Assembly (NCBI RefSeq): GCF_026239655.1
Contig: NZ_JAPIVO010000003.1
Span: forward strand, 719,847-783,846
Origin: Pedobacter sp. MR2016-24
Lineage (GTDB): Bacteria > Bacteroidota > Bacteroidia > Sphingobacteriales > Sphingobacteriaceae
Direction: 5' to 3'
Length of the DNA: 64,000 nucleotides
The position numbers were made by a program, and so were the translations under genes. The notes under the pieces were generated by a model that did not search any database, was not told the DNA's origin, and saw nothing but the letters and a program-made list of their open reading frames with translations. Position 1 is the stretch's first letter. Each line of letters starts with the position of its first letter. Positions 46,448 to 55,755 of the stretch are shown here, piece by piece.

Positions 46448-48754
46448 ATGTTAACACAAAACCTCGGCTACCCTCGTATAGGGAGCCAAAGACAATTGAA
46501 AAAAGCCTGCGAGCAATATTGGGCAGGAAAAATCGACCTTAAAGAACTCAATAAGGTAGCGCGGACCATCAAAGAACAGCACTGGCAGACCCAGCTGGAT
46601 GCAGGCATCGACCTAATCCCTTGTAATGATTTTAGCTTTTATGATCAGGTGCTGGACACCAGTTTGCTACTAGGTGTGATTCCCAGGCGCTATTCACCGG
46701 TAGTCTCGGAAATAAAGACTAACAACGAAATTGATCTGTATTTCGCGATGGCCCGTGGTTATCAGAAAGATGGTCTTGATATCACAGCTATGGAAATGAC
46801 CAAATGGCTCGATACCAACTACCACTATATCGTACCTGAATTTACTGCAGACCAGGAGTTCAGGATCTTTAATGAAAACATCTTCAGTGAATATAATACC
46901 GCAAAACAACAGCTTGGAGAAAAAGCGAAACCAGTGCTTCTCGGACCGGTAAGTTATCTGCTAATGGGCAAAGAAAAAGAGCAGGGATTTGAGCGCATAG
47001 CGCTGATCAAAAAATTAGTGCCTGTCTATATTGAAATTATTAACCGATTAAGGGTACAGGGTGCCAAATGGATACAACTGGACGAACCCTGCCTGGCACT
47101 GGACCTTAGCAAAAAGGAAAAAGAGGCGTTTGACTATGCCTATCGTGCAATCGCTAAACGTATCAGCGGAATCAAGTTGCTGGCGACTACCTATTTTGAA
47201 GCATTGCTTGACAATACACAGCTGGCGGTAAACCTCCCCGTTACAGCATTACATATTGACCTTGTGCGTGCACCTGAACAACTGGAAGAAGTATTGGCGT
47301 TGATTCCGGATACCCTGAAACTTTCTCTGGGTGTAGTAGATGGCCGCAACGTTTGGAAGAACGACTATGAAAAGTCTTTAGTACTGATCAATAAAGCGGT
47401 TGAAAAACTAGGTACAGACAGGGTCATCATTGCGCCTTCCTGCTCGCTGTTACACAGCCCTATCGATCTGGAACTGGAAACGGCGATTGACCCGGAAATC
47501 AGAAACTGGATGGCTTTTGCTAAACAGAAGTTAACTGAAGTGAGTGAAATCTGCCAGATTGCCCAGGGCAATACAGCATTACTGGAAAGTAATCAGGCAG
47601 CTATTGACAGCAGAAGTAAATCACAAAAAGTACACAAACAAGAGGTGAAGAATCGTATCGCCGCGATCAGCGAGGCTGATGCAAGCCGCCAAAGTGCATT
47701 CCCTGTTCGTCAACGTTTACACCACGAACGCTTCAATTTACCTGCATTCCCGACCACAACCATCGGTTCATTCCCTCAAACGGATGATATCCGTCAATTG
47801 CGTGCCCGATACAAGAAAGGTGAGCTGACCCTTGAAGAATATGATAAAGCTATTGAGCAGGCAACTGTTGATGCGATCCGCTGGCAGGAGGAGATTGGCT
47901 TGGATGTACTGGTACACGGTGAATTTGAGCGTAACGACATGGTGGAATATTTCGGAGAGCAGCTCGATGGATTTCTCTTTACAAAAAATGGATGGGTACA
48001 GAGTTACGGAAGCCGCTGTGTGAAACCTCCGGTGATTTATGGTGATGTTAGCCGACCTAAAGATATGACGGTACGCTGGAGCAAATTTGCTGCTGCACAA
48101 ACCGAAAAACCAATGAAAGGTATGTTAACCGGTCCGGTAACCATTTTGCAATGGTCATTTGTACGTGACGATCAGCCCCGTGAAACCACTACCAACCAGA
48201 TTGCTTTTGCCATCCGTGATGAAGTGCTGGCACTGGAGCAGGCAGGTATCGGTATCGTTCAGATCGATGAGGCTGCTATCCGTGAGGGTCTGCCATTACG
48301 AAAAGCGAAACACCCGCACTATCTTGACTGGGCGGTAAAGGCCTTCCGTATTACTGCAAGCGGTGTACAGGATAAAACACAGATTCACACACATATGTGT
48401 TATAGCGAATTCAATAACATCATTGAGCATATCGCTGCGATGGATGCCGATGTGATTACCATTGAAACCTCACGTTCACAGATGGAACTGTTACAGGCTT
48501 TTGCTCACTTCGACTACCCGAATGAGATCGGCCCGGGTGTATATGACATCCACTCGCCAAGGGTACCAAGCACTGAAGAAATGGCTTCACTTTTGGCTAA
48601 AGCAGCAGATTTGCTGCCTGCGCGTCACCTTTGGGTAAATCCCGACTGCGGACTGAAAACCCGGAAATGGCCGGAGACCAAAGCCGCACTGGAAAATATG
48701 GTCGCCGCTGCCAGACAGGCACGTGAACAGATCAGCGTAGAAAGCGTAATTTAA
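46448..48754 (+). CDS. metE: Cobalamin-independent methionine synthase MetE, 768 aa
   Basis: Transfers a methyl group from 5-methyltetrahydropteroyl-triglutamate to homocysteine. ATG 46448 gives MLTQNLGYPRIGSQRQLKKACEQYW; the TTG three codons upstream is ignored. The duplicated TIM-barrel layout is seen, and the zinc ligands fit the E. coli positions shifted by eight: His649 and Cys651 in THMCYSEF, Cys734 in NPDCGLK, with Glu near 673. The inner repeat motif FPTTTIGSFPQTDDIRQLR opens the C-terminal half. Full length for the family. Preceded by a cobalamin riboswitch, and divergent from the Lrp gene. A terminator follows at 48765-48800. Confidence 0.97.
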   Translation: MLTQNLGYPRIGSQRQLKKACEQYWAGKIDLKELNKVARTIKEQHWQTQLDAGIDLIPCNDFSFYDQVLDTSLLLGVIPRRYSPVVSEIKTNNEIDLYFAMARGYQKDGLDITAMEMTKWLDTNYHYIVPEFTADQEFRIFNENIFSEYNTAKQQLGEKAKPVLLGPVSYLLMGKEKEQGFERIALIKKLVPVYIEIINRLRVQGAKWIQLDEPCLALDLSKKEKEAFDYAYRAIAKRISGIKLLATTYFEALLDNTQLAVNLPVTALHIDLVRAPEQLEEVLALIPDTLKLSLGVVDGRNVWKNDYEKSLVLINKAVEKLGTDRVIIAPSCSLLHSPIDLELETAIDPEIRNWMAFAKQKLTEVSEICQIAQGNTALLESNQAAIDSRSKSQKVHKQEVKNRIAAISEADASRQSAFPVRQRLHHERFNLPAFPTTTIGSFPQTDDIRQLRARYKKGELTLEEYDKAIEQATVDAIRWQEEIGLDVLVHGEFERNDMVEYFGEQLDGFLFTKNGWVQSYGSRCVKPPVIYGDVSRPKDMTVRWSKFAAAQTEKPMKGMLTGPVTILQWSFVRDDQPRETTTNQIAFAIRDEVLALEQAGIGIVQIDEAAIREGLPLRKAKHPHYLDWAVKAFRITASGVQDKTQIHTHMCYSEFNNIIEHIAAMDADVITIETSRSQMELLQAFAHFDYPNEIGPGVYDIHSPRVPSTEEMASLLAKAADLLPARHLWVNPDCGLKTRKWPETKAALENMVAAARQAREQISVESVI

Positions 48755-48764
48755 CAGGCTAACC

Positions 48765-48800
48765 AAAGCACTGCCTGCATCATCGCTCGCAGTGCCTTTT
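48765..48800 (+). terminator. Hairpin terminator after metE
   Basis: Stem GCACTGC (48768-48774) with GCAGTGC (48789-48795), then CTTTT. It starts 14 bases after the stop. Confidence 0.75.
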
Positions 48801-48851
48801 GGAATCATTATATGCACTAAATCTCTTTTAAAAAATTAAAAAAGAAACTGA

Positions 48852-49664
48852 TTATTCACTCAAAGCAGTAGGCGTCATGCCGAACTTTTTCTTGAAGGAA
48901 TAGGAAAAGTGTGACAAGCTTTCAAAGCCGAGGTCGAGGTAAATGGCCGAGGGTCTCTGATGTTTGGTTTCGATGAGATGTTTGGCTTCAGTCAGCCGTT
49001 TATCCTGCAACCAATGACGGGGCGGAGCACCAAAAGTTTTCAGGAAATCTCGTTTAAAGGCGGCCAGACTACGACCAGTAAGCTGCGCGAATTTTTCAAC
49101 GGGAATATTGAAATGAAAGTTACTCAGCATGAACTTTTCCAGGTCTATTTTGTGAGGTGCTGAAAAGTCGAACAGGAAGTTACGCAGTTCAGGCAGGGCA
49201 AGCATCAGAAGTTTAACTCCTTCTTTTACTTTCAGGATACCCATCTCATCTGTCATTGCCGATCCCGAGCTTCTTGCATATGGAACAATAGATTGAAAAT
49301 ATCCCTGCAGAAATTCATTCGAAGGAATCAGGATATTCGGTGGACCGGTATATTTCCGATCCGCTTCAAGCTTTTCCTCTAATACGATCTTGCGGAGCAG
49401 ATCTTCCTGCAGGGAAATTACAATTGTTTCATAGTTACCGCCCGGCACTGGTGTTTTAGTAAGCGTACCCAGCTGATTTTTGCCAATCAGCAGCACTCCT
49501 CCTCCATCCATTGAAATATTTTGGTTGGAGGTTTCCATCATAAACTCTCCTGAAACCTGAAAAATCAGGGTATGGTGGTTCCATAAACATACTTTCTCTT
49601 TCCGCTCAGCAGAGAGGTAAGAATAGAAGATTACACCGGGGAGAATTTCTGCTGGACTGGTCAT
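48852..49664 (-). CDS. AraC-family transcriptional regulator, 270 aa
   Basis: N-terminal cupin-like sensor (MTSPAEILPGVIFYSYLSAER) and C-terminal double HTH: SNFHFNIPVEKFAQLTGRSLAAFKRDFLKTFG and LTEAKHLIETKHQRPSAIYLDLGFESLSHFSYSFKKKFGMTP. It begins one base after the stop of the aldo/keto reductase gene on the same strand, so the two form an operon and this regulator probably controls the reductase. Effector unknown. Confidence 0.9.
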   Translation of the reverse strand: MTSPAEILPGVIFYSYLSAERKEKVCLWNHHTLIFQVSGEFMMETSNQNISMDGGGVLLIGKNQLGTLTKTPVPGGNYETIVISLQEDLLRKIVLEEKLEADRKYTGPPNILIPSNEFLQGYFQSIVPYARSSGSAMTDEMGILKVKEGVKLLMLALPELRNFLFDFSAPHKIDLEKFMLSNFHFNIPVEKFAQLTGRSLAAFKRDFLKTFGAPPRHWLQDKRLTEAKHLIETKHQRPSAIYLDLGFESLSHFSYSFKKKFGMTPTALSE

Positions 49665-50636
49665 TTAACGTTGTAAGTAAGTTCCGCCAAGTATAGCGCC
49701 TGGTGCAAAAGTAGTGTTTAAGGTATTCATTTCTTCCGGTGTAAATACAATATCCATCGCTGCAATATTTTCCGGCAGGCGAGACCTGCGACTCATGCTT
49801 ACCAAAGGCATTATATGATCGCCTTGCGCCTTCACCCAGGCAATTGCAACCTGTGTTGGCGTACAACCTTTATCGCCGGCCAGCTGTTTTAAAACTTCCA
49901 CTTTTTCCAGGTTATGCAGCAAATTATCACCTTGAAAACGGGAGAAATGGTTACGGTAATCGTTTACTCGAAGCGGTGCCTTCATTTCACCTGTCAATAA
50001 GCCCTCAGCAGTATTAGCGAAGGCCACTATGCCAATACCTAATTCTTTTGCTGTGGGCAGCAGTTCACTTTCTATTTGACGATCGGCCAGCGAATAGCCG
50101 ATCTCCAGCGCGCTTATTGGATGCGTATCATTGGCTTTCCGAAGCTGGTCGGCCGTAATTTCCGATACCCCAATGTAACGCACTTTACCTTCCTTAATCA
50201 GGTCGGCCACCGTTCCGATAATGTCTTCCACCGGCACGCTGTTATCCATTCGGCTCGGCTCGTAGAGGTCGATCGTTTCAACACCTAAACGGGTCAGCGA
50301 GTAGTGGATAAAATTCCTGATCGCGATGGGCCGCAAGTCCATTCCTACAGGCTGGCCGTTGTGAAAGACCGCACCGAATTTCACACTAATAAAAGCATCA
50401 TCACGCCTTCCTTTAATGGCTTTACCTATCAGCATTTCATTATGACCAGCACCGTAAAAGTCCCCCGTGTTCAAAAAATTAATACCACGATCCAGGGCTT
50501 CCTGGATTGTAGCAATACTTTCTGTTTCATCAGGCGTAGAACCGCCCCAGATAGAAGACATGCGCATACAGCCTAAACCAAGCCTGGATACGAAGGGGCC
50601 ATTCTGACCCAACTGAATTTTCGTGCTATTTTTCAT
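49665..50636 (-). CDS. Aldo/keto reductase, catalytic His replaced, 323 aa
   Basis: ATG 50636 chosen (MKNSTKIQLGQNGPFVSRLGLGCMRMS); a TTG seven codons earlier was ignored. TIM-barrel NADPH reductase with the AKR signature (INFLNTGDFYGAGHNEMLIGKAI, so Asp and Tyr present), ISVKFG with the catalytic Lys, and HIMPLVSMSRRSRLPENIA near the C-terminus. The fourth residue of the tetrad is different: where YxxHR is usual, the chain reads LYEPSRMDN, so the catalytic His is missing. Such a variant exists in some AKR subgroups and may shift activity. It is operon partner of the AraC gene downstream. Confidence 0.88.
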   Translation of the reverse strand: MKNSTKIQLGQNGPFVSRLGLGCMRMSSIWGGSTPDETESIATIQEALDRGINFLNTGDFYGAGHNEMLIGKAIKGRRDDAFISVKFGAVFHNGQPVGMDLRPIAIRNFIHYSLTRLGVETIDLYEPSRMDNSVPVEDIIGTVADLIKEGKVRYIGVSEITADQLRKANDTHPISALEIGYSLADRQIESELLPTAKELGIGIVAFANTAEGLLTGEMKAPLRVNDYRNHFSRFQGDNLLHNLEKVEVLKQLAGDKGCTPTQVAIAWVKAQGDHIMPLVSMSRRSRLPENIAAMDIVFTPEEMNTLNTTFAPGAILGGTYLQR

Positions 50637-50721
50637 GATACGAAGTTCAACATCCAAACCACCTTTTAGTTTCTTCCAGGGCTCAGATATTTAGTCCGTA
50701 CGGCTCACCTTATTTATAATT

Positions 50722-51627
50722 TTAAGGTATACGGTAATAATAAATGGCCGCAAATGCAGCTTCGCTGGTTGTATAATAGCCTTTTCCATCAGCGGTAAAA
50801 CCGATGGCCTCCCCCTGCCGCTGCAATTCATATGGTAGTTCCTGTGGCTTCCGCTGCATGGTTTGCCATATAGGTTCATTTCCTTTACGTTTCCAGTAAT
50901 AAACCTTGCCGTAGGTTTTTAGCAGTACACTCTTCCCATCTTTAGCTATATCTCCGGCAGTAACATATTTAAAAGGCTTAAAACCAGGTATCAGGATCTT
51001 GCCACGTAAAGTTAGTCTCCGTGATTCCTGATCTTTAAAAATTAACGGCGTGGTATAGATCTTCACTGTATCAGTTCTTTTGTTCACAATGTATAACAGC
51101 TGCTCTACAGGATCTATCATCATCGCTTCCGAGTCCTTCGCCCAATCAGGATAGGTGAGGTGAAGTTGCGCCGGAACTACTGTGTTTACGCTATCCTTCA
51201 TCCAGGATGCCTTTTCTTCAAAACGATAGACTGTCACATAGGAACGCCAGTTGAAATTATCCCCGATGTCGCCCAGGTACACATAACTTTTACCCTCTTT
51301 TGGCCCTTTACCTACAGCGATATCTTCACAGTCCAGCACAGGATATGCTGTCGATCTATCATCTTTGTAGTAAAACGTGGAGACCAGTTTTCCATCAGGC
51401 GTTATGGCAAAAAACCTGCTCGTATCACCGCTATCATTATGAACATAATAAATATTCTCAAAAATACCGGACGCAGCTATTCCTGAAATCTCTTTGAGCA
51501 AACTGCTCTGCATAAAACCTGAGATCTCTTTGTTTCTCTGTTTTAGTTTATAATACACATAACCACCAGGAATCAGCACAATAAAGGCCAGCATCAGGAA
51601 TAGAATAGATTTTTTGTTTAAAACCAT
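50722..51627 (-). CDS. Membrane-anchored beta-propeller protein of unknown function, 301 aa
   Basis: An N-terminal hydrophobic helix (SILFLMLAFIVLIPGGYVYY) anchors a periplasmic domain. The repeated strand pattern (ISGIAASGIFENIYYVHNDSGD, DCEDIAVGKGPKEGKSYVYLGDIGDNF, SEAMMIDPVEQLLYIVNKRTDTV, GEAIGFTADGKGYYTTSEA) is propeller-like, reminiscent of phytase-like or SdiA-regulated families. HNDSGD and DCED could bind calcium. I cannot name its reaction. It stands alone; a hairpin (51811-51842) precedes its promoter region on the other side and ends the next gene. Confidence 0.65.
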   Translation of the reverse strand: MVLNKKSILFLMLAFIVLIPGGYVYYKLKQRNKEISGFMQSSLLKEISGIAASGIFENIYYVHNDSGDTSRFFAITPDGKLVSTFYYKDDRSTAYPVLDCEDIAVGKGPKEGKSYVYLGDIGDNFNWRSYVTVYRFEEKASWMKDSVNTVVPAQLHLTYPDWAKDSEAMMIDPVEQLLYIVNKRTDTVKIYTTPLIFKDQESRRLTLRGKILIPGFKPFKYVTAGDIAKDGKSVLLKTYGKVYYWKRKGNEPIWQTMQRKPQELPYELQRQGEAIGFTADGKGYYTTSEAAFAAIYYYRIP

Positions 51628-51810
51628 AGTATAGATGTTACACCAAAAATGATGCTCGCTTTACATTTTGCTTTCCCTTTAATCAGGTTTATACATTATC
51701 ATTTTAACCTGAGAACAAGGTAGGAAATTTTCGGGCGACGCAAAAAACCACACTTACATTTCGCCCCCTTTGCAGGTTAGCGATAGCATTACGATCGTTC
51801 TATATAAACA

Positions 51811-51842
51811 AAGCTCTTCTGATTTATCATCAGAAGAGCTTT
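51811..51842 (-). terminator. Hairpin terminator after the small outer membrane protein gene
   Basis: 13-bp perfect stem (51811-51823 with 51830-51842, core AAGCTCTTCTGAT), 5-base loop. On the minus strand it is followed by T-rich sequence. It serves the gene at 51869-52360. Confidence 0.78.
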
Positions 51843-51868
51843 GTTGTAAAATATTAAGACATTAATGC

Positions 51869-52360
51869 CTAGAATACAAAACGGAAACCAAGGCCGAATC
51901 TTCCTGCCTCACTGTCTAAAAATGGATTATCGCCCACATAGATACTCGGTCTCCAGTCCAATGCAATTGCCAATGGCGCACCTTTCAGTTTATAGTCTAA
52001 TCCCACCATTGGTACCAGATAAACAGCGGTGTAATTGTCATCAAAAAAGTAACGGTCTCTATCATAGATCTGAAACTTCGGCCCTCCACCCAGGTACCAG
52101 TCTAGGCCCGGAGCTCCTTTTACAGGTGCATTATATTGCAAAAAACCCTGAATCACCGTAGTATTACCACCAAATAATACCTCTGCCTGTAAGGCGGTAT
52201 TCCTGGTGAAATGATGTCTGAGGGAAGGACCTACTAAAGTGGCTCCGTCTCCGAAATCAAGCCCCAGTCCAAGGGAAGTTTTGTAGTTCTGTGCTTTTAC
52301 TGCTGTTGTCGTCATGGCAAATAACGCCACGCAGCCTAGAATAGTAAATAATTTTCTCAT
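51869..52360 (-). CDS. Small outer-membrane beta-barrel protein, 163 aa
   Basis: Signal peptide (LFTILGCVALFAMTTTAVKAQ) and about eight alternating strands (YKTSLGLGLDFGDGATLVGPSLRHHFTRNTALQAEVLFG, TVIQGFLQYN, YLGGGPKFQIYDRD, IALDWRPSIYV), ending RFGLGFRFVF with terminal Phe, as expected for an OmpW/OmpX-sized barrel. Function unknown. Own terminator at 51811-51842. Confidence 0.85.
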   Translation of the reverse strand: MRKLFTILGCVALFAMTTTAVKAQNYKTSLGLGLDFGDGATLVGPSLRHHFTRNTALQAEVLFGGNTTVIQGFLQYNAPVKGAPGLDWYLGGGPKFQIYDRDRYFFDDNYTAVYLVPMVGLDYKLKGAPLAIALDWRPSIYVGDNPFLDSEAGRFGLGFRFVF

Positions 52361-52463
52361 CTTTTATATTTTGTTTGTTAAAACACCGATATCAACAATT
52401 GTTCCAAAAAAACAGCTGATTAACATAAAAAAGCTCGCCCAGATAGGAGCAGATATCATTTGG

Positions 52464-53387
52464 TTACAGGATAGTTCCTTCCATCCTGAACGCGCTGGGG
52501 CTGAATGAGGTTTGTTTCTTAAAGAAGTTTGAAAATTGCGCAGCGTCATCAAATCCTAATGCATATGCAATTTCCGCAACGTTCCAGCTGCTGTGTTTAA
52601 GCATGATTTTCGCCTCCTGGCCAATCCTGTGATTGATGATTTGTTTTGTGGTTGTACCAGTCACCTCTTTCAATACTTTATTGAGATGATTTACGTGTAC
52701 TGCAAGGCGATCGGCATAATCTTTTGCTGATCTTAACGTGAGTCTTTGATGAACAGCATCAAGCGGAAATTGTCTTTCCAGCAATTCTACAAATAAAGCG
52801 GAAATCCGTTCTGATGCATTTTGTGCGTGACTGATGGCTGGTACCGGTTGAAGCTGCTGTCCGTAGTGTATCAGCTCCATCACCAGGGTTCTTAATAAGT
52901 CATATTTAAATTGATAATCAGACTCCATCTCTTTATGCATTTTTCGAAAGATATAAGCTATCTCCGGTACCTGTTCATCCGAAAGCTCAAAAATGGGAAT
53001 ATAGCCCGATTGAAAAACCGGCAGTTCATCTAATAGAACGCCACTCTTAGACGGCCAGAAGAAATCTGCCGTAAAAATACAAAACATGCCAGTCTGATCA
53101 CTATTCTCAGGCACCCAGTTATAAGGAATTTTTGGCGTGGCAAACAACAATGCATTACCTTTCACATCAATCACCTTATCGGCATACTCGGCTCTGCTGT
53201 TACCCCTAAGCCAGCTGATTTTGTAATAGGCCCGGCGACTATAAGGCATTAGCCGTGTATGATCAGTTTTATTGAAGAGTTTTTCAGTTTCAAATATATT
53301 GAAATGGCCTATTTCACGTGCAATACGATCCGGAAGCGTAGCGCTGTTTCGCTTGTAAAACTCTTCGAGTGAAGTATGATCGACCAT
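52464..53387 (-). CDS. AraC-family transcriptional regulator, 307 aa
   Basis: N-terminal sensor domain (AraC_binding-like, LMPYSRRAYYKISWLRG, NALLFATPKIPYNWVPE) and C-terminal double HTH (LTLRSAKDYADRLAVHVNHLNKVLKEVTGTT and KIMLKHSSWNVAEIAYALGFDDAAQFSNFFKKQTSFSPSAFR). It lies 33 bases downstream of the SDR gene on the same strand, so the pair is likely one transcription unit. Confidence 0.9.
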   Translation of the reverse strand: MVDHTSLEEFYKRNSATLPDRIAREIGHFNIFETEKLFNKTDHTRLMPYSRRAYYKISWLRGNSRAEYADKVIDVKGNALLFATPKIPYNWVPENSDQTGMFCIFTADFFWPSKSGVLLDELPVFQSGYIPIFELSDEQVPEIAYIFRKMHKEMESDYQFKYDLLRTLVMELIHYGQQLQPVPAISHAQNASERISALFVELLERQFPLDAVHQRLTLRSAKDYADRLAVHVNHLNKVLKEVTGTTTKQIINHRIGQEAKIMLKHSSWNVAEIAYALGFDDAAQFSNFFKKQTSFSPSAFRMEGTIL

Positions 53388-53420
53388 AATGATATAACAT
53401 GCAAAGATGAATAATATTTC

Positions 53421-54188
53421 TTATAGTTGCATTCCCCCGGAGATCTCTATACGCTGCCCATTAACCCAGCGTGCATCTTCGCTACACAAAAAAGCGACTA
53501 CCCCGCCAATGTCTTCCGCTACACCAGGCCTGCCCAGTGCCGTTACCGAACTTACCATTTTCCGGGAATCTTCGCTGTTTCTCAAATGTGCATTTCCAAA
53601 GTCAGTCATGATTGCACCGGGAGCAATCGTATTCGCCCTTATGCCCCTGGAGCCGAATTCTTTTGCTACATAGCGGGTGAAAACTTCAATTGCTCCTTTC
53701 ATTGCTGCGTAAGCCGATGACCTTGGAAAAGTTATACGGGTAAGGCCGCTGGAAACATTAACTATTCCTCCCCCATCATTCAAGACAGGTATCAATTCCT
53801 GTGTCAGGAAGTAAACTCCTTTAAAATGGATATTATACAACTCATCAAAAAAATCTTCTGTTACTTCACCTATCAGTTGATAACCACCAATTCCTGCATT
53901 ATTGATCAAAAAATCAAAATGATCATTATCAAAGACATCTGTCAGTATTTTCTTTAGTTCTTCTGTAAAAGAGCTGAAGCTCCTGATATCGCCGGTATTC
54001 AATTGTAAAGCGGCCGCCTTTCTACCCTGCTGTTGAATCAGCTCTGCAACCTTTGCCGCTTCTTCAGCACTGTTGTTATAAGTGATAATCACATCTAATC
54101 CCTTTTCGGCAAGACGTAGGGCCATATCTTTTCCTAATCCGCGGCTTCCGCCGGTTATCAATGCAATTTTGCTTTGTGGTGCTGACAT
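53421..54188 (-). CDS. Short-chain dehydrogenase/reductase, 255 aa
   Basis: Classical SDR with NAD(P) motif TGGSRGLG, the NNAG-like LINNAGIGGYQ, Ser in NVSSG, and the catalytic YAAMK (Tyr-x3-Lys) plus IAPGAI after the active site. NADPH preference is suggested by the basic residue after the first Gly-rich loop. Carbonyl or hydroxyl substrate unknown. It precedes the AraC gene on the same strand. Upstream minus-strand TACATTTG (complement of 54225-54232) resembles a -7 element. Confidence 0.9.
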   Translation of the reverse strand: MSAPQSKIALITGGSRGLGKDMALRLAEKGLDVIITYNNSAEEAAKVAELIQQQGRKAAALQLNTGDIRSFSSFTEELKKILTDVFDNDHFDFLINNAGIGGYQLIGEVTEDFFDELYNIHFKGVYFLTQELIPVLNDGGGIVNVSSGLTRITFPRSSAYAAMKGAIEVFTRYVAKEFGSRGIRANTIAPGAIMTDFGNAHLRNSEDSRKMVSSVTALGRPGVAEDIGGVVAFLCSEDARWVNGQRIEISGGMQL

Positions 54189-54492
54189 ATCATTTGTTTT
54201 AATTGTTCTTATGATTTAACCATACAAATGTATGCAGGCCGTTAGCTATGTAATTTGAGAGAATCAATCCAATAGTTGACAAATTCAATCATCATTGGAT
54301 TTATCAACGTGATACCAATTACCACAACAGAAGGAATATATTTTATTTAATACCAATTCTGGCAAATAAGTGATTAGTCCAATTAATGCCGCGAACGCTT
54401 AACTAATCGCCTATCCAGTTCTGCGAACTTTGTCATGTACTTATTGAAAGGTATTAGCAGTATTTAACTGCATGCCCAAAAACTAAAATTAT
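54189..54492. other. Intergenic region between divergent SDR and PobA-like genes
   Basis: 304 bases with no ORF. One -7-like element (TAnnTTTG, minus strand, 54225-54232) points toward the SDR gene. No plus-strand promoter convincingly identified. Confidence 0.4.
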
Positions 54493-55683
54493 ATGAAAAC
54501 AGTTCAAAATAATACTAGCGAAGAGACTACGGTTACCATTATTGGCGCAGGAGTATCAGGTCTGACTTTGGCAACTTTCCTGCAAAAGGCTGGTATAGCC
54601 TGTATCATATTGGAAAGGCGCGACCGTGCTTACATTGAAACGCGGCAACGCGCCGGGGTTGTTGATGCCCGTGCAGTGCGAATGTTTGAACAATGGGACC
54701 TGGCAGATAAGCTTCTTGCCGGACCGGTGGCAAACACAATTGATTATCGCCTAAATGGTGATAGTCGCATTTTTAATATTCCAGAAGAAGATGGTATCTC
54801 CAGCCGGTTCTGCACGCAGCAGATGCTCGTAGGCAATCTGATGCGGGAACTTATCGATAACATGGCTGGCGACGTACGCTTTGATGTCTCTGAGGTTGTA
54901 ATCCACAATGAAGATGGAGTTCGTCCTAAAGTAATCTATTCTGATGCCAGCGGTTCGCATGAATTGGTTTGCGACTATATAGCTGGTTGTGATGCTGATC
55001 GCGGTATTAGCCGGACTTCAATTCCAGATGGTGTATTAACGAAATATACTCATGAATTCGGTTATGCCTGGCTGGCGGCACTTGTTGAGGCACCAGTAAC
55101 CGGACATCCCATCATGGCTGTAAGTGATCATGGTTGTGTTGCCCAGCTTCCCCGCGGACCACACAGAAGCCGTTATTATCTGCAATGTTCACTCAGCGAT
55201 AATGCAGAAGACTGGCCAGATGACAGGATCTGGAATGAAATCCGCTTAAGACTAAATGATGAAACCATACAGAATGCTGTTGTCCATGACAAATTCTTAG
55301 TTCCCTTGCGATCAGTAGTTTATGCCCCAATGCAATACCTTAATCTGTTTTTAGTAGGTGATGCGGCACACCTTGTGCCACCTACCAGTGCCAAAGGAAT
55401 GAATCTTGCGCTTTATGATGTAGATATTTTGTCTCAGGCCATACTTAAAGCTATGCGCGACAAAGATGAATCATCGCTCAAAAACTACTCTGAGACAGTA
55501 CTTCCTCATATCTGGAATTACCAGGATTTCGCCGTGTCAATGACCGATATGATGCACGATGCGGGCGATCTCACGCAGAAGGGAACGTTTCACCAGCAAA
55601 TTGCACGCGCCCGGCTTAACAATTTATTCAACTCAAAAACCGCAGCACATCTTCACAGCGAATATCAGCGGGGAACGAATTGA
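54493..55683 (+). CDS. PobA-like FAD monooxygenase with altered substrate pocket, 396 aa
   Basis: Group A flavin hydroxylase. FAD motifs are all present: TIIGAGVSGLTLATFLQKAG (GxGxxG), CDYIAGCDADRGISRTSIP (DG-like) and VGDAAHLVPPTSAKGMNLALYDV. The match to 4-hydroxybenzoate 3-monooxygenase is close along the chain (RAGVVDARAVRMF..., SRYYLQ). Yet in my alignment the PobA residues that hold the phenolate are not all kept: Tyr201 becomes an Ala (about residue 209) and Ser212 becomes Leu219, while Arg214 (Arg221) and Tyr222 (Tyr229) stay. The substrate may thus be another aromatic acid. The AraC gene follows after 72 bases; pobA is classically controlled by an AraC protein. Confidence 0.85.
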   Translation: MKTVQNNTSEETTVTIIGAGVSGLTLATFLQKAGIACIILERRDRAYIETRQRAGVVDARAVRMFEQWDLADKLLAGPVANTIDYRLNGDSRIFNIPEEDGISSRFCTQQMLVGNLMRELIDNMAGDVRFDVSEVVIHNEDGVRPKVIYSDASGSHELVCDYIAGCDADRGISRTSIPDGVLTKYTHEFGYAWLAALVEAPVTGHPIMAVSDHGCVAQLPRGPHRSRYYLQCSLSDNAEDWPDDRIWNEIRLRLNDETIQNAVVHDKFLVPLRSVVYAPMQYLNLFLVGDAAHLVPPTSAKGMNLALYDVDILSQAILKAMRDKDESSLKNYSETVLPHIWNYQDFAVSMTDMMHDAGDLTQKGTFHQQIARARLNNLFNSKTAAHLHSEYQRGTN

Positions 55684-55755
55684 TAATTGCCATAACGATT
55701 GTTTTTTTCGGATCTTTGTTATTTAATCACAACTTATTTCATTCAAACCTTGTCG

